NCBI RefSeq assembly: GCF_001684975.1
Contig: NZ_MAYH01000003.1
Location: forward strand, 1-41,934
DNA from: Chryseobacterium artocarpi
GTDB lineage: Bacteria; Bacteroidota; Bacteroidia; Flavobacteriales; Weeksellaceae
DNA length: 41,934 bases
Direction: 5' to 3'
In this document: one piece after another, positions 34,182 to 41,934 of the stretch
How positions within the stretch are numbered: the stretch's first letter is position 1
How the letters are laid out: every line of letters starts with the position of its first letter
Made by a program: the position numbers and the translations under genes
Notes under the pieces: model-generated
What the model saw: only the letters and a program-made list of their open reading frames with translations
Database searches by the model: none
What the model was told of the DNA's origin: nothing

Positions 34182-35243
34182 TTATTCAAATTTGATTTTC
34201 TGCAAATAAAGAGTATCTGGAATTTTGTATATAAAATGATTGCTGTTTAGATTTTTTGTCTGTCTATATTGTGGAATACGCTGAGTAGTGTAGATTGTAT
34301 CAGAAACATATCCCTCTTTGTAGAAAATTAATTTTCTTTGCTCTTGTATATTAAGTGTATTCAAAGATGAATCTGAAATTTTAAAATGTCCTCTTTTATC
34401 TGTTAAAACAGTTTTAATAACATTATTATTTAGGGAACATTTAACTGACACATTCGGCAATGCAGTTATACTATTCTTATCTAGTACGATTCCATTATAA
34501 TAATTGACAATTTCTCTATTATTCTCAGCATTTTTATGAGAACAAGAAAGTATACATGAAAAAATAAAAAATAAACTCAAAATTTCTATTTTACTAAGCC
34601 AAATTATACTCAATGAATCCTCCTTAGATAATACGACTCTATCATGATAATCTACCGGTATTTCTTCGTCAGCATATTTCATTAAATCAATTTCTTCAGT
34701 ATTTTCAGGATACTTTGTACCTGGCAGAGGATCCTGCTGAATCCAAGTAGGTCCAGATGTACTTTTATGCGTGTAACTATAACTACGTCCCCCATAAGTT
34801 AATAAGAGCTGATGCCCTATTTCATGGGCTGAAGTTTCTTTAAAATCTAAATCACTCTCTTTAGGATCACTATAAAACCATCCTTTAGTTACGTAAACAA
34901 TGGTATTTTTATTATAAGATTTCCAATCAGAATAATATGTGTATCCAGTTTTATAGTATAACTCTCTATGTAACTCCCAATTATGAGAACGATTAAAAGT
35001 TGTATTCTTAGCATTTGTAAAATAAATAATTTTTGGAGCAGCCATTCCATTCTCATCTTGAACAGCATTAACAAATATTCCCCATTTTTCTCCATGAATA
35101 TCTGTTCCTTTATTAAATGTTTTTTTATCAGTTCTGCTCCAATATATATTGATACCTTCTAAAGCCATATTTTTCAATTCTTCCCAATTTTTGGTTCTAT
35201 TTTTGATCGGATTTTTGACAACTGAAAAAACAAAATATTGCAC
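34182..35243 (-). pseudogene. Metallopeptidase toxin tip fused in frame to an immunity-type lipoprotein
   Basis: One 353-codon frame joins two things. Residues 1-220 are a zinc-metallopeptidase-like toxin domain (GINIYWSRT, DIHGEKWGIFVNA, ETSAHEIGHQLL with HEIGH as the zinc motif, EIDLMKYADEEIP). They have no MSRxRIVKG module and start only from a GTG. From about residue 222 the frame runs into a lipoprotein signal peptide (LSLFFIFSCILSC) and a regulatory-like domain (LPNVSVKC, TDKRGHFKIS, FYKEGYVSDTI). The toxin's stop codon appears lost. The lipoprotein could still be made from an internal TTG; the toxin cannot be delivered without its N-terminus. Confidence 0.65.
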
Positions 35244-35268
35244 CTACGATTAAAGCATTTTTTTTCAT
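35197..35268 (-). pseudogene. Lipoprotein signal-peptide remnant
   Basis: From the ATG at 35268 there are 23 codons, MKKNALIVGAIFCFFSC followed by QKSDQK, then a stop. This is a complete lipoprotein signal peptide (lipobox FFSC) whose mature part has been replaced by the metallopeptidase tip in another frame. It starts 9 nt after the stop of the 183-aa lipoprotein gene. The most likely history is a deletion that joined the 5' end of a second immunity gene to a toxin 3' end. Confidence 0.55.
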
Positions 35269-35277
35269 TTAACACTC

Positions 35278-35829
35278 CTATTTTCCTACTTTCACTTCTT
35301 CCAATCGTTTTTTTATATCATCTGGGAACCAAGGTAAGACAGGATCATTTTTGTACTGTTCAAATACTTCATCTGGATTTAAAAATGTTTCAGGAAGATT
35401 AAGTTTTTTTAATTCAGCTTTAAAAGCTGATTCTTTATCGAAAAATATTACATTTAAATCTTTTGTATTTATTAAAAAATAAACCTTGGGATTCATTTCG
35501 GTATTTTCAAAATTTAATCTTTCGCCTTGAATACCATATATGTATATGGTATTTACAGAAATTGATTCTATAGGAGTTGCATCACTTATTTCGTTTTTTG
35601 ATGCAGATGTATTTAACATCCATTCTTCTTTTCCTTGAAGTTTAGTTAATTGATATGGCTTTAACAGTGGAATCATTGTATAATCCCATCCATTGTCAGA
35701 CCAATAAAATTTATCAATTTGAGCATCTTCATACGGTCGTGCAGGAAATAATTTGCCTTTCATTTCTTTAGTTTTATCACAGTTTATAAGAGCCATTAAG
35801 CATAACACATAAAGTATTGTTTTCATCAT
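35278..35829 (-). CDS. Lipoprotein, candidate immunity of the hydrolase effector
   Basis: The 183-residue lipoprotein (signal peptide to lipobox ALINC, Cys17) has a mature strand-helix domain (FYWSDNGWDYTMIPLLKPYQL, KVYFLINTKDLNVIFF) and a C-terminal helix ending KKRLEEVKVGK. I do not recognise the family, and it is unlike paralogues A-D. It begins 2 nt after the stop of the 881-aa effector. Known T6SS lipase effectors are commonly paired with periplasmic lipoprotein immunity proteins, which fits. Confidence 0.7.
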   Translation of the reverse strand: MMKTILYVLCLMALINCDKTKEMKGKLFPARPYEDAQIDKFYWSDNGWDYTMIPLLKPYQLTKLQGKEEWMLNTSASKNEISDATPIESISVNTIYIYGIQGERLNFENTEMNPKVYFLINTKDLNVIFFDKESAFKAELKKLNLPETFLNPDEVFEQYKNDPVLPWFPDDIKKRLEEVKVGK

Positions 35830-35831
35830 GA

Positions 35832-38477
35832 TTATTTTATAATATCTTTAATCTTATTTTTAACTCCCTTTAAATTATCATGTACATTATTTTTCAATTC
35901 TTGTACATCATATTTGAGGTTATCACCTAAATCCTCCATAAATCCTTTAGGCTTTTCGTTCAATCTATCTTGTAACTGTTTAATTGTGTAAGTATTACTC
36001 CATTTCCCTTTCACTTTCATTAGATCATTTCCTCCTGCAATATCATGATATAAGAAACCTGCAATAATGCTCACTGTGTCATATTCAATACTTCTTGAGC
36101 CATCACCAGATGGACGCAAATCAAAAGTATCTTCAAATTTATGAGATATTGTAATATTTCCATTTATATCTACATTAGCAATTGAAGTCACACCTATACT
36201 CCTCAATAACCATGTCAATTCGTTTGCAGCTACTTTCCAAGTATCGAGATATTTAGTAGAAAAAAAGTATTTAAATTGATTTAACATTTCACCTTCTGTC
36301 CTTTTACCTCCTAACTGTATTCCTTTTACAATTTCTTTTGTCTTAAAAGATTCTTTTTTATATTTTTGATCATTTATTATTAATTTCATAATATCCTTTT
36401 CATATTCAATAAAAGCTATATCATTATTTATTTTTCTTATTAATCGAGGACTATTGCTAATGTCAACTTCTCCGGTCTGTAACATAGAATAAATTCCTGC
36501 TTCAAAAAGGCTATTCACCTCACCATCGTCTAATCCAATTGCCTTTGCAAAGCTCTGTCTTGCCCCATGTCCCCAGCCAGATCCGTCATATTCTTTATCT
36601 CCTTTCCACCATTCTAAAATATTAGAATACCAATGTTTTTCTACTTTGAGTTCTTCTTTTGCTTTATCCACCCATTCTTTGATACCGGGAGTATTGGCAA
36701 TACTTGTTTTTACCATCCGGCTCTTTCCTTCACCTTCTACAAAAGCTTTTTCCTCTTTTTTCTTTTGTTCATTTGTGGAGCCTGCAGAATAGTTTACTTT
36801 ATAAAAGATGTCTTTTCCTGTATCCTGTATTCTATCCCATATGGTTTGATCCTGATATTCTTCCCAATCTGATAAAACCCCTTTATTAAACATTAAACCT
36901 ACCGGAGCAAAATGTGCCTGAAGTTCCATCTCGTGTACTTTAGCAAAAGCCAGTAAAGCATTAAGTTTTTTACGATACAATTCACTTTGCATATAAGCTT
37001 TCTGCTTTGTCCCTTCAGCTTTAGCAATAGCATTCATCATAATATTTTTGAACCATGAAGGTAAGATACTGTCAATTTTAGGGATAGCATACTCTGCTGG
37101 AGCATATTTTTTAGAAGGATTAGCTTTTACAATACTACGATATTGTGCATATTCTTGGTAAACTTTCCAATATTCTTTGACACGTTGTCTAAAAGTAGGA
37201 GCTTTCTCATTAGGGCTTCCATCATCATTAAAAACTTTATCCAATAATCTTTTAGGAAATTGATAACCATCATCAAGGAAAAAGCCATCAGAAAGCCCTC
37301 CTCCATGATAGCCCCAACTTTCGATATACAGATTATCCTTTTCATTACAAGCATTCTTTACATAAGGAATATCTCCCATTCTGGTAACAAATAAAGCTCT
37401 ATCATTAGGAAAAGTAAATTGAACAGCTCTGTTTATTAATCCTCCCCAGGAGTTGTCCCCTAGCAGTTCATTCATTTTCTCATAGATACCTTTATTTTGA
37501 TATAATTTTTCGTTCGTAAAAATATCAGCAAGCCACTCCAGAACCCATTCATTAATGAAGTCTTCAAAATAATATGACTTAAAAGACTCGTAATCTTTCC
37601 CATATAATCCCTGGGGTTGATGAGTACCTAAAAACAAAATATTAATAGGAATTTCTTCCCATCCCATTTCATAAGCATAATAAATAATACCTAAAGCCAC
37701 ACCAGCTGCTATTGCTGCTCCTTGGCTATGTCCAACCACGGTTACAGGTTTATACTGTGGCGAGTAGCTAAGTGCTCCAGGATTCTTTTCTTTTAATTTT
37801 TCAATTTCTTTTTTTTCTTTGATATTCCATTTTTGCCTTGCCCATGAATATCCCTGTGCTATACCATGCTCAACCCTGTGCGCTCCCGAAGATTGTAACC
37901 CATGAGAACCATTAATGAAATGTGCATTACCTTGCGCATGAAAATATTCTTTAAATATTTGCGAGTAACGTTTCTTAGAGACATTATCGTATCCTTCCCA
38001 ATACCCTTCAAATTGTTCTTTAGCAGAAAACATCCAACGAAAATATTCTGTATCCTTGTAATTCTTATCACTATATAAAGTACCTCCTCCCTGCCGATCA
38101 ATGAACTCTAGTTCATCATTTGTCATAATATCAGCTACATCTGTGATTTTTTTTTCACTCATGTTTGCCCCTCGTAATGGGTTTTGCTTAACATCATCAG
38201 GAACCTTGTTCATAATAACATTAAGATAAGACCCCGGGTTTTTCTTTGGACTACTTAAATAACCATTACAAAATATAACATCCCCATTTAAAACAGGATC
38301 TGGATAATTGAGCATAGGTGGCTTTGGTGGTTCTTCATTTATATTATAAATAACTCCGTCTTTTCCTTTTTGAATGACCTTGCTCCCAATATTTTCAATA
38401 TCATCACTGGAATATCTTTTATAGTCTCCACCAACAATTTTAGTAATATTACCTTTTACAATTCTAATTCTGCTCAT
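35832..38477 (-). CDS. T6SS effector: MSRxRIVKG module plus alpha/beta-hydrolase (lipase-like)
   Basis: The 881-residue protein starts with the shared module (MSRIRIVKGNITKIVGGDYKRYS, residues 1-23). A hydrolase core follows: GDVIFCNGYLSSP at 65-77 as first strand and oxyanion region, GSHGLQSSGAHR near 190, and the nucleophile elbow VVGHSQG with Ser251. A long helical region follows. Near 781-830 there is a separate conserved-looking motif (DLRPSGDGSRS, GFLYHDIAGGNDLMKVKGKW), and the last 35 residues form an amphipathic helix. The family pattern points to a phospholipase-type toxin acting on target membranes. The gene follows a truncated vgrG by 13 nt and probably depends on the vgrG3 promoter. 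Confidence 0.75.
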   Translation of the reverse strand: MSRIRIVKGNITKIVGGDYKRYSSDDIENIGSKVIQKGKDGVIYNINEEPPKPPMLNYPDPVLNGDVIFCNGYLSSPKKNPGSYLNVIMNKVPDDVKQNPLRGANMSEKKITDVADIMTNDELEFIDRQGGGTLYSDKNYKDTEYFRWMFSAKEQFEGYWEGYDNVSKKRYSQIFKEYFHAQGNAHFINGSHGLQSSGAHRVEHGIAQGYSWARQKWNIKEKKEIEKLKEKNPGALSYSPQYKPVTVVGHSQGAAIAAGVALGIIYYAYEMGWEEIPINILFLGTHQPQGLYGKDYESFKSYYFEDFINEWVLEWLADIFTNEKLYQNKGIYEKMNELLGDNSWGGLINRAVQFTFPNDRALFVTRMGDIPYVKNACNEKDNLYIESWGYHGGGLSDGFFLDDGYQFPKRLLDKVFNDDGSPNEKAPTFRQRVKEYWKVYQEYAQYRSIVKANPSKKYAPAEYAIPKIDSILPSWFKNIMMNAIAKAEGTKQKAYMQSELYRKKLNALLAFAKVHEMELQAHFAPVGLMFNKGVLSDWEEYQDQTIWDRIQDTGKDIFYKVNYSAGSTNEQKKKEEKAFVEGEGKSRMVKTSIANTPGIKEWVDKAKEELKVEKHWYSNILEWWKGDKEYDGSGWGHGARQSFAKAIGLDDGEVNSLFEAGIYSMLQTGEVDISNSPRLIRKINNDIAFIEYEKDIMKLIINDQKYKKESFKTKEIVKGIQLGGKRTEGEMLNQFKYFFSTKYLDTWKVAANELTWLLRSIGVTSIANVDINGNITISHKFEDTFDLRPSGDGSRSIEYDTVSIIAGFLYHDIAGGNDLMKVKGKWSNTYTIKQLQDRLNEKPKGFMEDLGDNLKYDVQELKNNVHDNLKGVKNKIKDIIK

Positions 38478-38490
38478 AGCTGTAATTATT

Positions 38491-39072
38491 TTAAAAATTA
38501 TTACTTACCTCAGAACTATTATTCTTTACGACTTTACCAGAGTGCTGTTCATTTGTTCCTGTACTTTGAGTAATGATTTTCCCCTCACTCACTTCATTTC
38601 TCTCTTTTTTTGTCTCACTGTGCACATCTCCTTCTATGATCTCAGTTAATTTCCCTGTAATCATTGTACTGGCATCACCTATCACAGAAGTAATTTTCAT
38701 AGCCCCCACACTTTCTGTATTATTCAATCCGATATTATCAGATTTATTCATTCCCACTGTAGTCGTCATATTTTCACCTACATTGATGTTCATATTCTTA
38801 CAATTCAGGGTCATAGTTTCCGGTGCTGTAATATTAATATTGCTTCCTGTGGTATCCAAATGAATCTCATTACCACTCTTATCCGTGATAATAATGCTTT
38901 CATCTTCGGTGAATACGATTCGGTGTCCGCTTCGGGTTTGAATAGATTTTACACGGTTATCCACTCCTCCACCAAGACCGATTCCTCCATGGAACATTCC
39001 TCCCATTACGAAAGGACGGTCAGGATGACTATGTACAAAATTGACCATTACCTGATCTCCCACTTAAGGAAT
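38491..39072 (-). pseudogene. Truncated vgrG (3' end only)
   Basis: From the stop at 38491 the frame encodes the last ~190 residues of a VgrG (GDQVMVNFVHSHPDRPFVMGG, MNINVGENMTTTVG), nearly identical to vgrG2 and vgrG3. At the upstream edge the Glu of I-P-E-V-G-D has become a stop (CCT TAA GTG), and homology ends one or two codons further at about 39072. The gp27-like part is absent. After IIEGDV the tail (EGKIITQSTGTNEQHSGKVVKNN) is unique to this copy. The C-terminal piece could be made from an internal ATG but cannot form a complete spike. Confidence 0.85.
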
Positions 39073-39145
39073 AAATGGAATTTCGGTTTAAAAAAAATAT
39101 AAAATTTGAGATTTATAGATCTTATTTGTTTTTTGTAACGTTTTT

Positions 39146-39787
39146 TTACTCTTTTAAAATTTTTCCAGAATTCCCATCAATTTCATAATAAAAATTAGAC
39201 TTTAACCCTTGTCCAGCCGGACTATTTTTAGAATAAGTAATGATGCCTTCTGAAGACCTAATTGTCCATAAATAATTAGTTTCATTAAAATTTATACTTA
39301 TAGCTAAATCTCCATTATCCTTATACCAGCCTTTACCCGTTTTTAAATCCAAATGATTTTTTTCGTTCAAAATCTTAAGAATGTCTGTATATTTTATTTT
39401 CCCAAATTTTAAATCTTCATTTTTCTCACTGATAATTTTCCCCACTTTGTTATATTCAAAGGATTTTCCAACGGAAACTTCTGAAAAAACAATCGTGGAA
39501 GATTTTAAATTACCATCTTTATAATAAGTATTATATTCGGAAAGAAAACTAGGTAATGGTTTTTTTATAATTTCATCAAAACCATCATCAGTTTCATATT
39601 GTTCAATTTTGGTTCCGTCCGATAATGAAAAAAAAGCTCCGCCTTTGCTCCAATTTTTTTTAAACTTATCAATATCAATTTTTTTCATTTTCTCATTTTT
39701 TTTTGTTGTATTAATTTCTTTTTCATTCTGTCCTGAACAAGAATGAAAAAACATAAGAATTAACAAAATAAAAATTTTATTTATCAT
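39146..39787 (-). CDS. Lipoprotein, candidate immunity of the metzincin effector
   Basis: The 213-residue lipoprotein (lipobox FHSC, Cys17) has a Lys-rich linker and a mature domain containing MORN-like or toxin-antidote-like strands (EYNTYYKDGNLKSSTIVFSE, SFEYNKVGKIISEKNED). It ends in a PepSY-like tail, FYYEIDGNSGKILKE. It starts 2 nt after the effector stop, the same spacing as the hydrolase effector and its lipoprotein. I do not recognise a named family; the immunity role rests on position and lipid anchoring. Confidence 0.68.
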   Translation of the reverse strand: MINKIFILLILMFFHSCSGQNEKEINTTKKNEKMKKIDIDKFKKNWSKGGAFFSLSDGTKIEQYETDDGFDEIIKKPLPSFLSEYNTYYKDGNLKSSTIVFSEVSVGKSFEYNKVGKIISEKNEDLKFGKIKYTDILKILNEKNHLDLKTGKGWYKDNGDLAISINFNETNYLWTIRSSEGIITYSKNSPAGQGLKSNFYYEIDGNSGKILKE

Positions 39788-39789
39788 AA

Positions 39790-41181
39790 TTATTTTATTT
39801 TAATTGTACTGTTAAGAATTTGCCATTGCCAACCAAATAAAATCTTTCCTTCAACAGGAGTTCTTGGATTTCCATTTAAATCCGAAGACCAATGACAATA
39901 ATCCATGATATTATCTGTTTGCTGTGCTTTGTATGTGTACTTCGCCGCCGCTTTTATTCCATCAAAAGTATGAGCCAATCCCATTGCATGAAAAGTTTCA
40001 TGTGAAATAGTTGAACGATCGTGATAATTAAAAAACACACCATGCATAGTATTAAGATTTGAAAACCCTTGTGTGACTAAATTTGAATTCACAGGATCAG
40101 GGTATGCGTCTAATAAAAAATATAATTTATAAAAATTCGTGTATCTGCCAGGATATGTTCTATTTAATTCATTGTCAAGATAATCTAACATTTCAATGTT
40201 ACTTCCATCCAAACTTCCATCACTACTAAAAATAACCCCATTCCTGGAATATCTATTTTTAAATGTAGGAGTTGTAGAAAGATCTAAAGGTTTTATTAAA
40301 TATCTAATATTGGGTTTTATCAAAGACTGAATTAGGTTTTGTCTAAAAAAAGAATCACCATCTGAGACCATTTTTCCTATTTTAGGAACCGCACCTAATT
40401 TAGTTTTGACAGGTACAATAATTACATTAATTTTTTTTATGTGATTATTATCATTAGCTAAAACTTTGAATTGCCCACAAACTTCATCATCCGCCAAAAC
40501 ATCAACATATATATCTTCTTTTAGTGGCTTCGAAGCCTTAATTGTCAAAAAATTATATAAGTTATATTTGCCTTTTTTTATTGGTATTATGGTCTTATTA
40601 AATATCAAACCAGTATTTTCTTTTTGAGGTTTGATTTCTAATTTTTTGGGAATTTCTTGAATTTCAATTTTTAAACTAAGTTTTGCAATATTTTCATTTG
40701 GAACGATTGCTATAACAGGAACTCGATAAAAAAAAGGATTTCCTTTTGTAGACTTCCAATTAATTTGTAATTTTTTAAAACTGTTTAAGAGATTATCATA
40801 CATTGAAGACCATTTTTTAAAAAAATCAGTCCAGCTATTTGTATATGGTGTAACTACATTAAGATTTGAATTTGTATAATGCTTTCCCAAAATATCCTTA
40901 ACCCAATGTTTATCTCCTACCAAGCCACTATCCCCCATTCTTATCCAATCAAAACCAAATTCACCCTTCCAATTTCCATGCGGACGAAATTCAACTAAAC
41001 ACTTAACTTTTATTTGACTTGAAGGGGGATTACTAGGTTTTCCATAACTTACACCTTTATCAACACCTTTATTAGAAACAGTTTCTGCAGCATTATATAC
41101 AATATTACTTTCTGAATAGAGATTATAATCTCCTTCTATTTTTTCTGTAATTTTTCCTTTTACAATCCTTAATCTGCTCAT
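39790..41181 (-). CDS. T6SS effector: MSRxRIVKG module plus metzincin-like zinc protease
   Basis: The 463-residue protein opens with the shared module (MSRLRIVKGKITEKIEG, then NLYSESNIVYNAAE and GVSYGKP). A region with VEFRPHGNWKGEFGFDWIRMGD at about 60-80 and a strand-rich stretch to about 270 follow. The C-terminal protease has the complete metzincin zinc motif HETFHAMGLAH (H394, catalytic E395, H398, H404) and a Met-turn NIMDY (Met426). Metzincins cut proteins or peptides; the lipoprotein immunity suggests a periplasmic target. It lies 16 nt behind vgrG3. Confidence 0.8.
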   Translation of the reverse strand: MSRLRIVKGKITEKIEGDYNLYSESNIVYNAAETVSNKGVDKGVSYGKPSNPPSSQIKVKCLVEFRPHGNWKGEFGFDWIRMGDSGLVGDKHWVKDILGKHYTNSNLNVVTPYTNSWTDFFKKWSSMYDNLLNSFKKLQINWKSTKGNPFFYRVPVIAIVPNENIAKLSLKIEIQEIPKKLEIKPQKENTGLIFNKTIIPIKKGKYNLYNFLTIKASKPLKEDIYVDVLADDEVCGQFKVLANDNNHIKKINVIIVPVKTKLGAVPKIGKMVSDGDSFFRQNLIQSLIKPNIRYLIKPLDLSTTPTFKNRYSRNGVIFSSDGSLDGSNIEMLDYLDNELNRTYPGRYTNFYKLYFLLDAYPDPVNSNLVTQGFSNLNTMHGVFFNYHDRSTISHETFHAMGLAHTFDGIKAAAKYTYKAQQTDNIMDYCHWSSDLNGNPRTPVEGKILFGWQWQILNSTIKIK

Positions 41182-41197
41182 GTTATAAAGTGATTAT

Positions 41198-41934
41198 TTA
41201 GTAATTTTTACTTTTTTCTCCACTATTATTCTGTACTTCCGTTTGGGCATGATTATTTATTGAAGTACTAGATGTAGTTTCTATACCTTGTTCAGCATTT
41301 GTTACTGTCTTACCCTTTTTCACTTCCGTTTCTACATCACCTTCAATAATCTCAGTCAGTTTCCCGGTGATAAATGTACTTGCATTTCCAATCACGGAAG
41401 TAATTTTCATAGCCCCTACACTTTCAGTATTATTCAGTCCGATATTATCAGATTTATTCATTCCCACCGTCGTCGTCATATTCTCACCTACATTGATGTT
41501 CATATTCTTACAATTCAGGGTCATTGTTTCCGGTGCTGTAATATTAATATTGCTTCCTGTGGTATCTAAATGAATCTCATTACCACTCTTATCTGTGATA
41601 ATAATGCTTTCATCTTCAGTGAATACGATTCGGTGTCCGCTTCGGGTTTGGATAGATTTTACACGGTTATCCACTCCTCCTCCAAGACCTATTCCTCCAT
41701 GGAACATCCCTCCCATTACGAAAGGACGGTCAGGATGACTGTGTACAAAATTAACCATTACCTGATCTCCTACTTCAGGAATTGCTACATAGCCTCTATT
41801 TTGAGTGATCTGATCGGTTCCTCCAGCATCTGGGCTCATCACTCGTACAAAATGAGTGGTATCATTCATCTGCCAATCAAATCTTACCTGGACTCTTCCC
41901 TGTCCTTCTGGATCAGCATTGGCAATGACCGTGG
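41198..41934 (-). CDS. vgrG: T6SS spike protein VgrG (TssI), copy 3, cut by the window end
   Basis: The last ~245 codons are present; the frame stays open to the right edge. They encode the OB-fold (NDTTHFVRVMSPDAGG, PEVGDQVMVNFVHSHPDRPF) and the beta-helix needle, almost identical to vgrG2 up to IIEGDV. The tail that follows is its own (ETEVKKGKTVTNAEQGIETT) but ends EVQNNSGEKSKNY, very like vgrG2. It heads the cassette with the metzincin effector and, by read-through, the hydrolase effector. Confidence 0.9.
   Translation of the reverse strand, partial: TVIANADPEGQGRVQVRFDWQMNDTTHFVRVMSPDAGGTDQITQNRGYVAIPEVGDQVMVNFVHSHPDRPFVMGGMFHGGIGLGGGVDNRVKSIQTRSGHRIVFTEDESIIITDKSGNEIHLDTTGSNINITAPETMTLNCKNMNINVGENMTTTVGMNKSDNIGLNNTESVGAMKITSVIGNASTFITGKLTEIIEGDVETEVKKGKTVTNAEQGIETTSSTSINNHAQTEVQNNSGEKSKNY

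Noticed and set aside
25461..41934. Possible mobile element or prophage carrying the cassettes
   Set aside because: The contractile-tail-like genes are T6SS hcp/vgrG/clpV. I see no transposase, integrase, terminal inverted repeats, capsid genes or tRNA attachment site in the window.

Overview
The window is AT-rich, with genes on both strands at the left and almost all minus-strand genes from position 10 kb onward. It reads as Flavobacteriia, most likely Chryseobacterium or a close Weeksellaceae relative. The signs are Bacteroidetes-type promoters (TAnnTTTG -7 boxes), few Shine-Dalgarno sites, an S46 dipeptidyl-peptidase and a Bacteroidetes-type (subtype iii) type VI secretion system (T6SS). 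The genus is inference; no rRNA or tRNA gene is present to settle it.

Positions 1-13.6 kb are mostly housekeeping or conserved genes: an M16 zinc protease, a coupled GNAT acetyltransferase/polysaccharide deacetylase pair, an S46 exported dipeptidyl-peptidase, an NlpE-like lipoprotein, an MgtC/SapB membrane protein, an orphan Imm22-like immunity protein, a small membrane protein, DNA polymerase I and a small secreted protein. Most transcription units end in clear hairpin terminators.

Positions 13.7-25.4 kb hold part of a T6SS locus, all on the minus strand: a membrane protein, clpV (tssH), a lytic transglycosylase, hcp copy 2, vgrG1, a LysM protein, a membrane protein, a DUF4280/PAAR-like protein with membrane segments, and hcp copy 1. 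The two hcp genes have the same leader, the same -7 position and the same pair of direct repeats about 110 nt upstream of the ATG, so they look co-regulated. Sheath and baseplate genes are not in the window.

Positions 25.4-41.9 kb are a chain of vgrG-effector-immunity cassettes, read right to left. Cassette 3 is vgrG3 (cut by the window end), a metzincin-like effector and a lipoprotein. Cassette 2 is a truncated vgrG 3' end, an 881-aa GxSxG hydrolase effector and a lipoprotein, followed by a toxin tip fused to a lipoprotein and several lipoprotein relics. Cassette 1 is a complete vgrG2, a 516-aa effector and a lipoprotein, followed by an array of orphan toxin tips, paralogous lipoproteins and relics of both.

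The three effectors have unrelated C-terminal parts but share an N-terminal module of about 50 residues starting MSRxRIVKG. This is a candidate loading or marker domain for VgrG delivery. The downstream arrays look like an accumulated archive of immunity genes: four intact lipoprotein paralogues, at least two decayed ones, and three toxin-tip remnants. The near-identical vgrG 3' ends would let cassettes be exchanged by homologous recombination.
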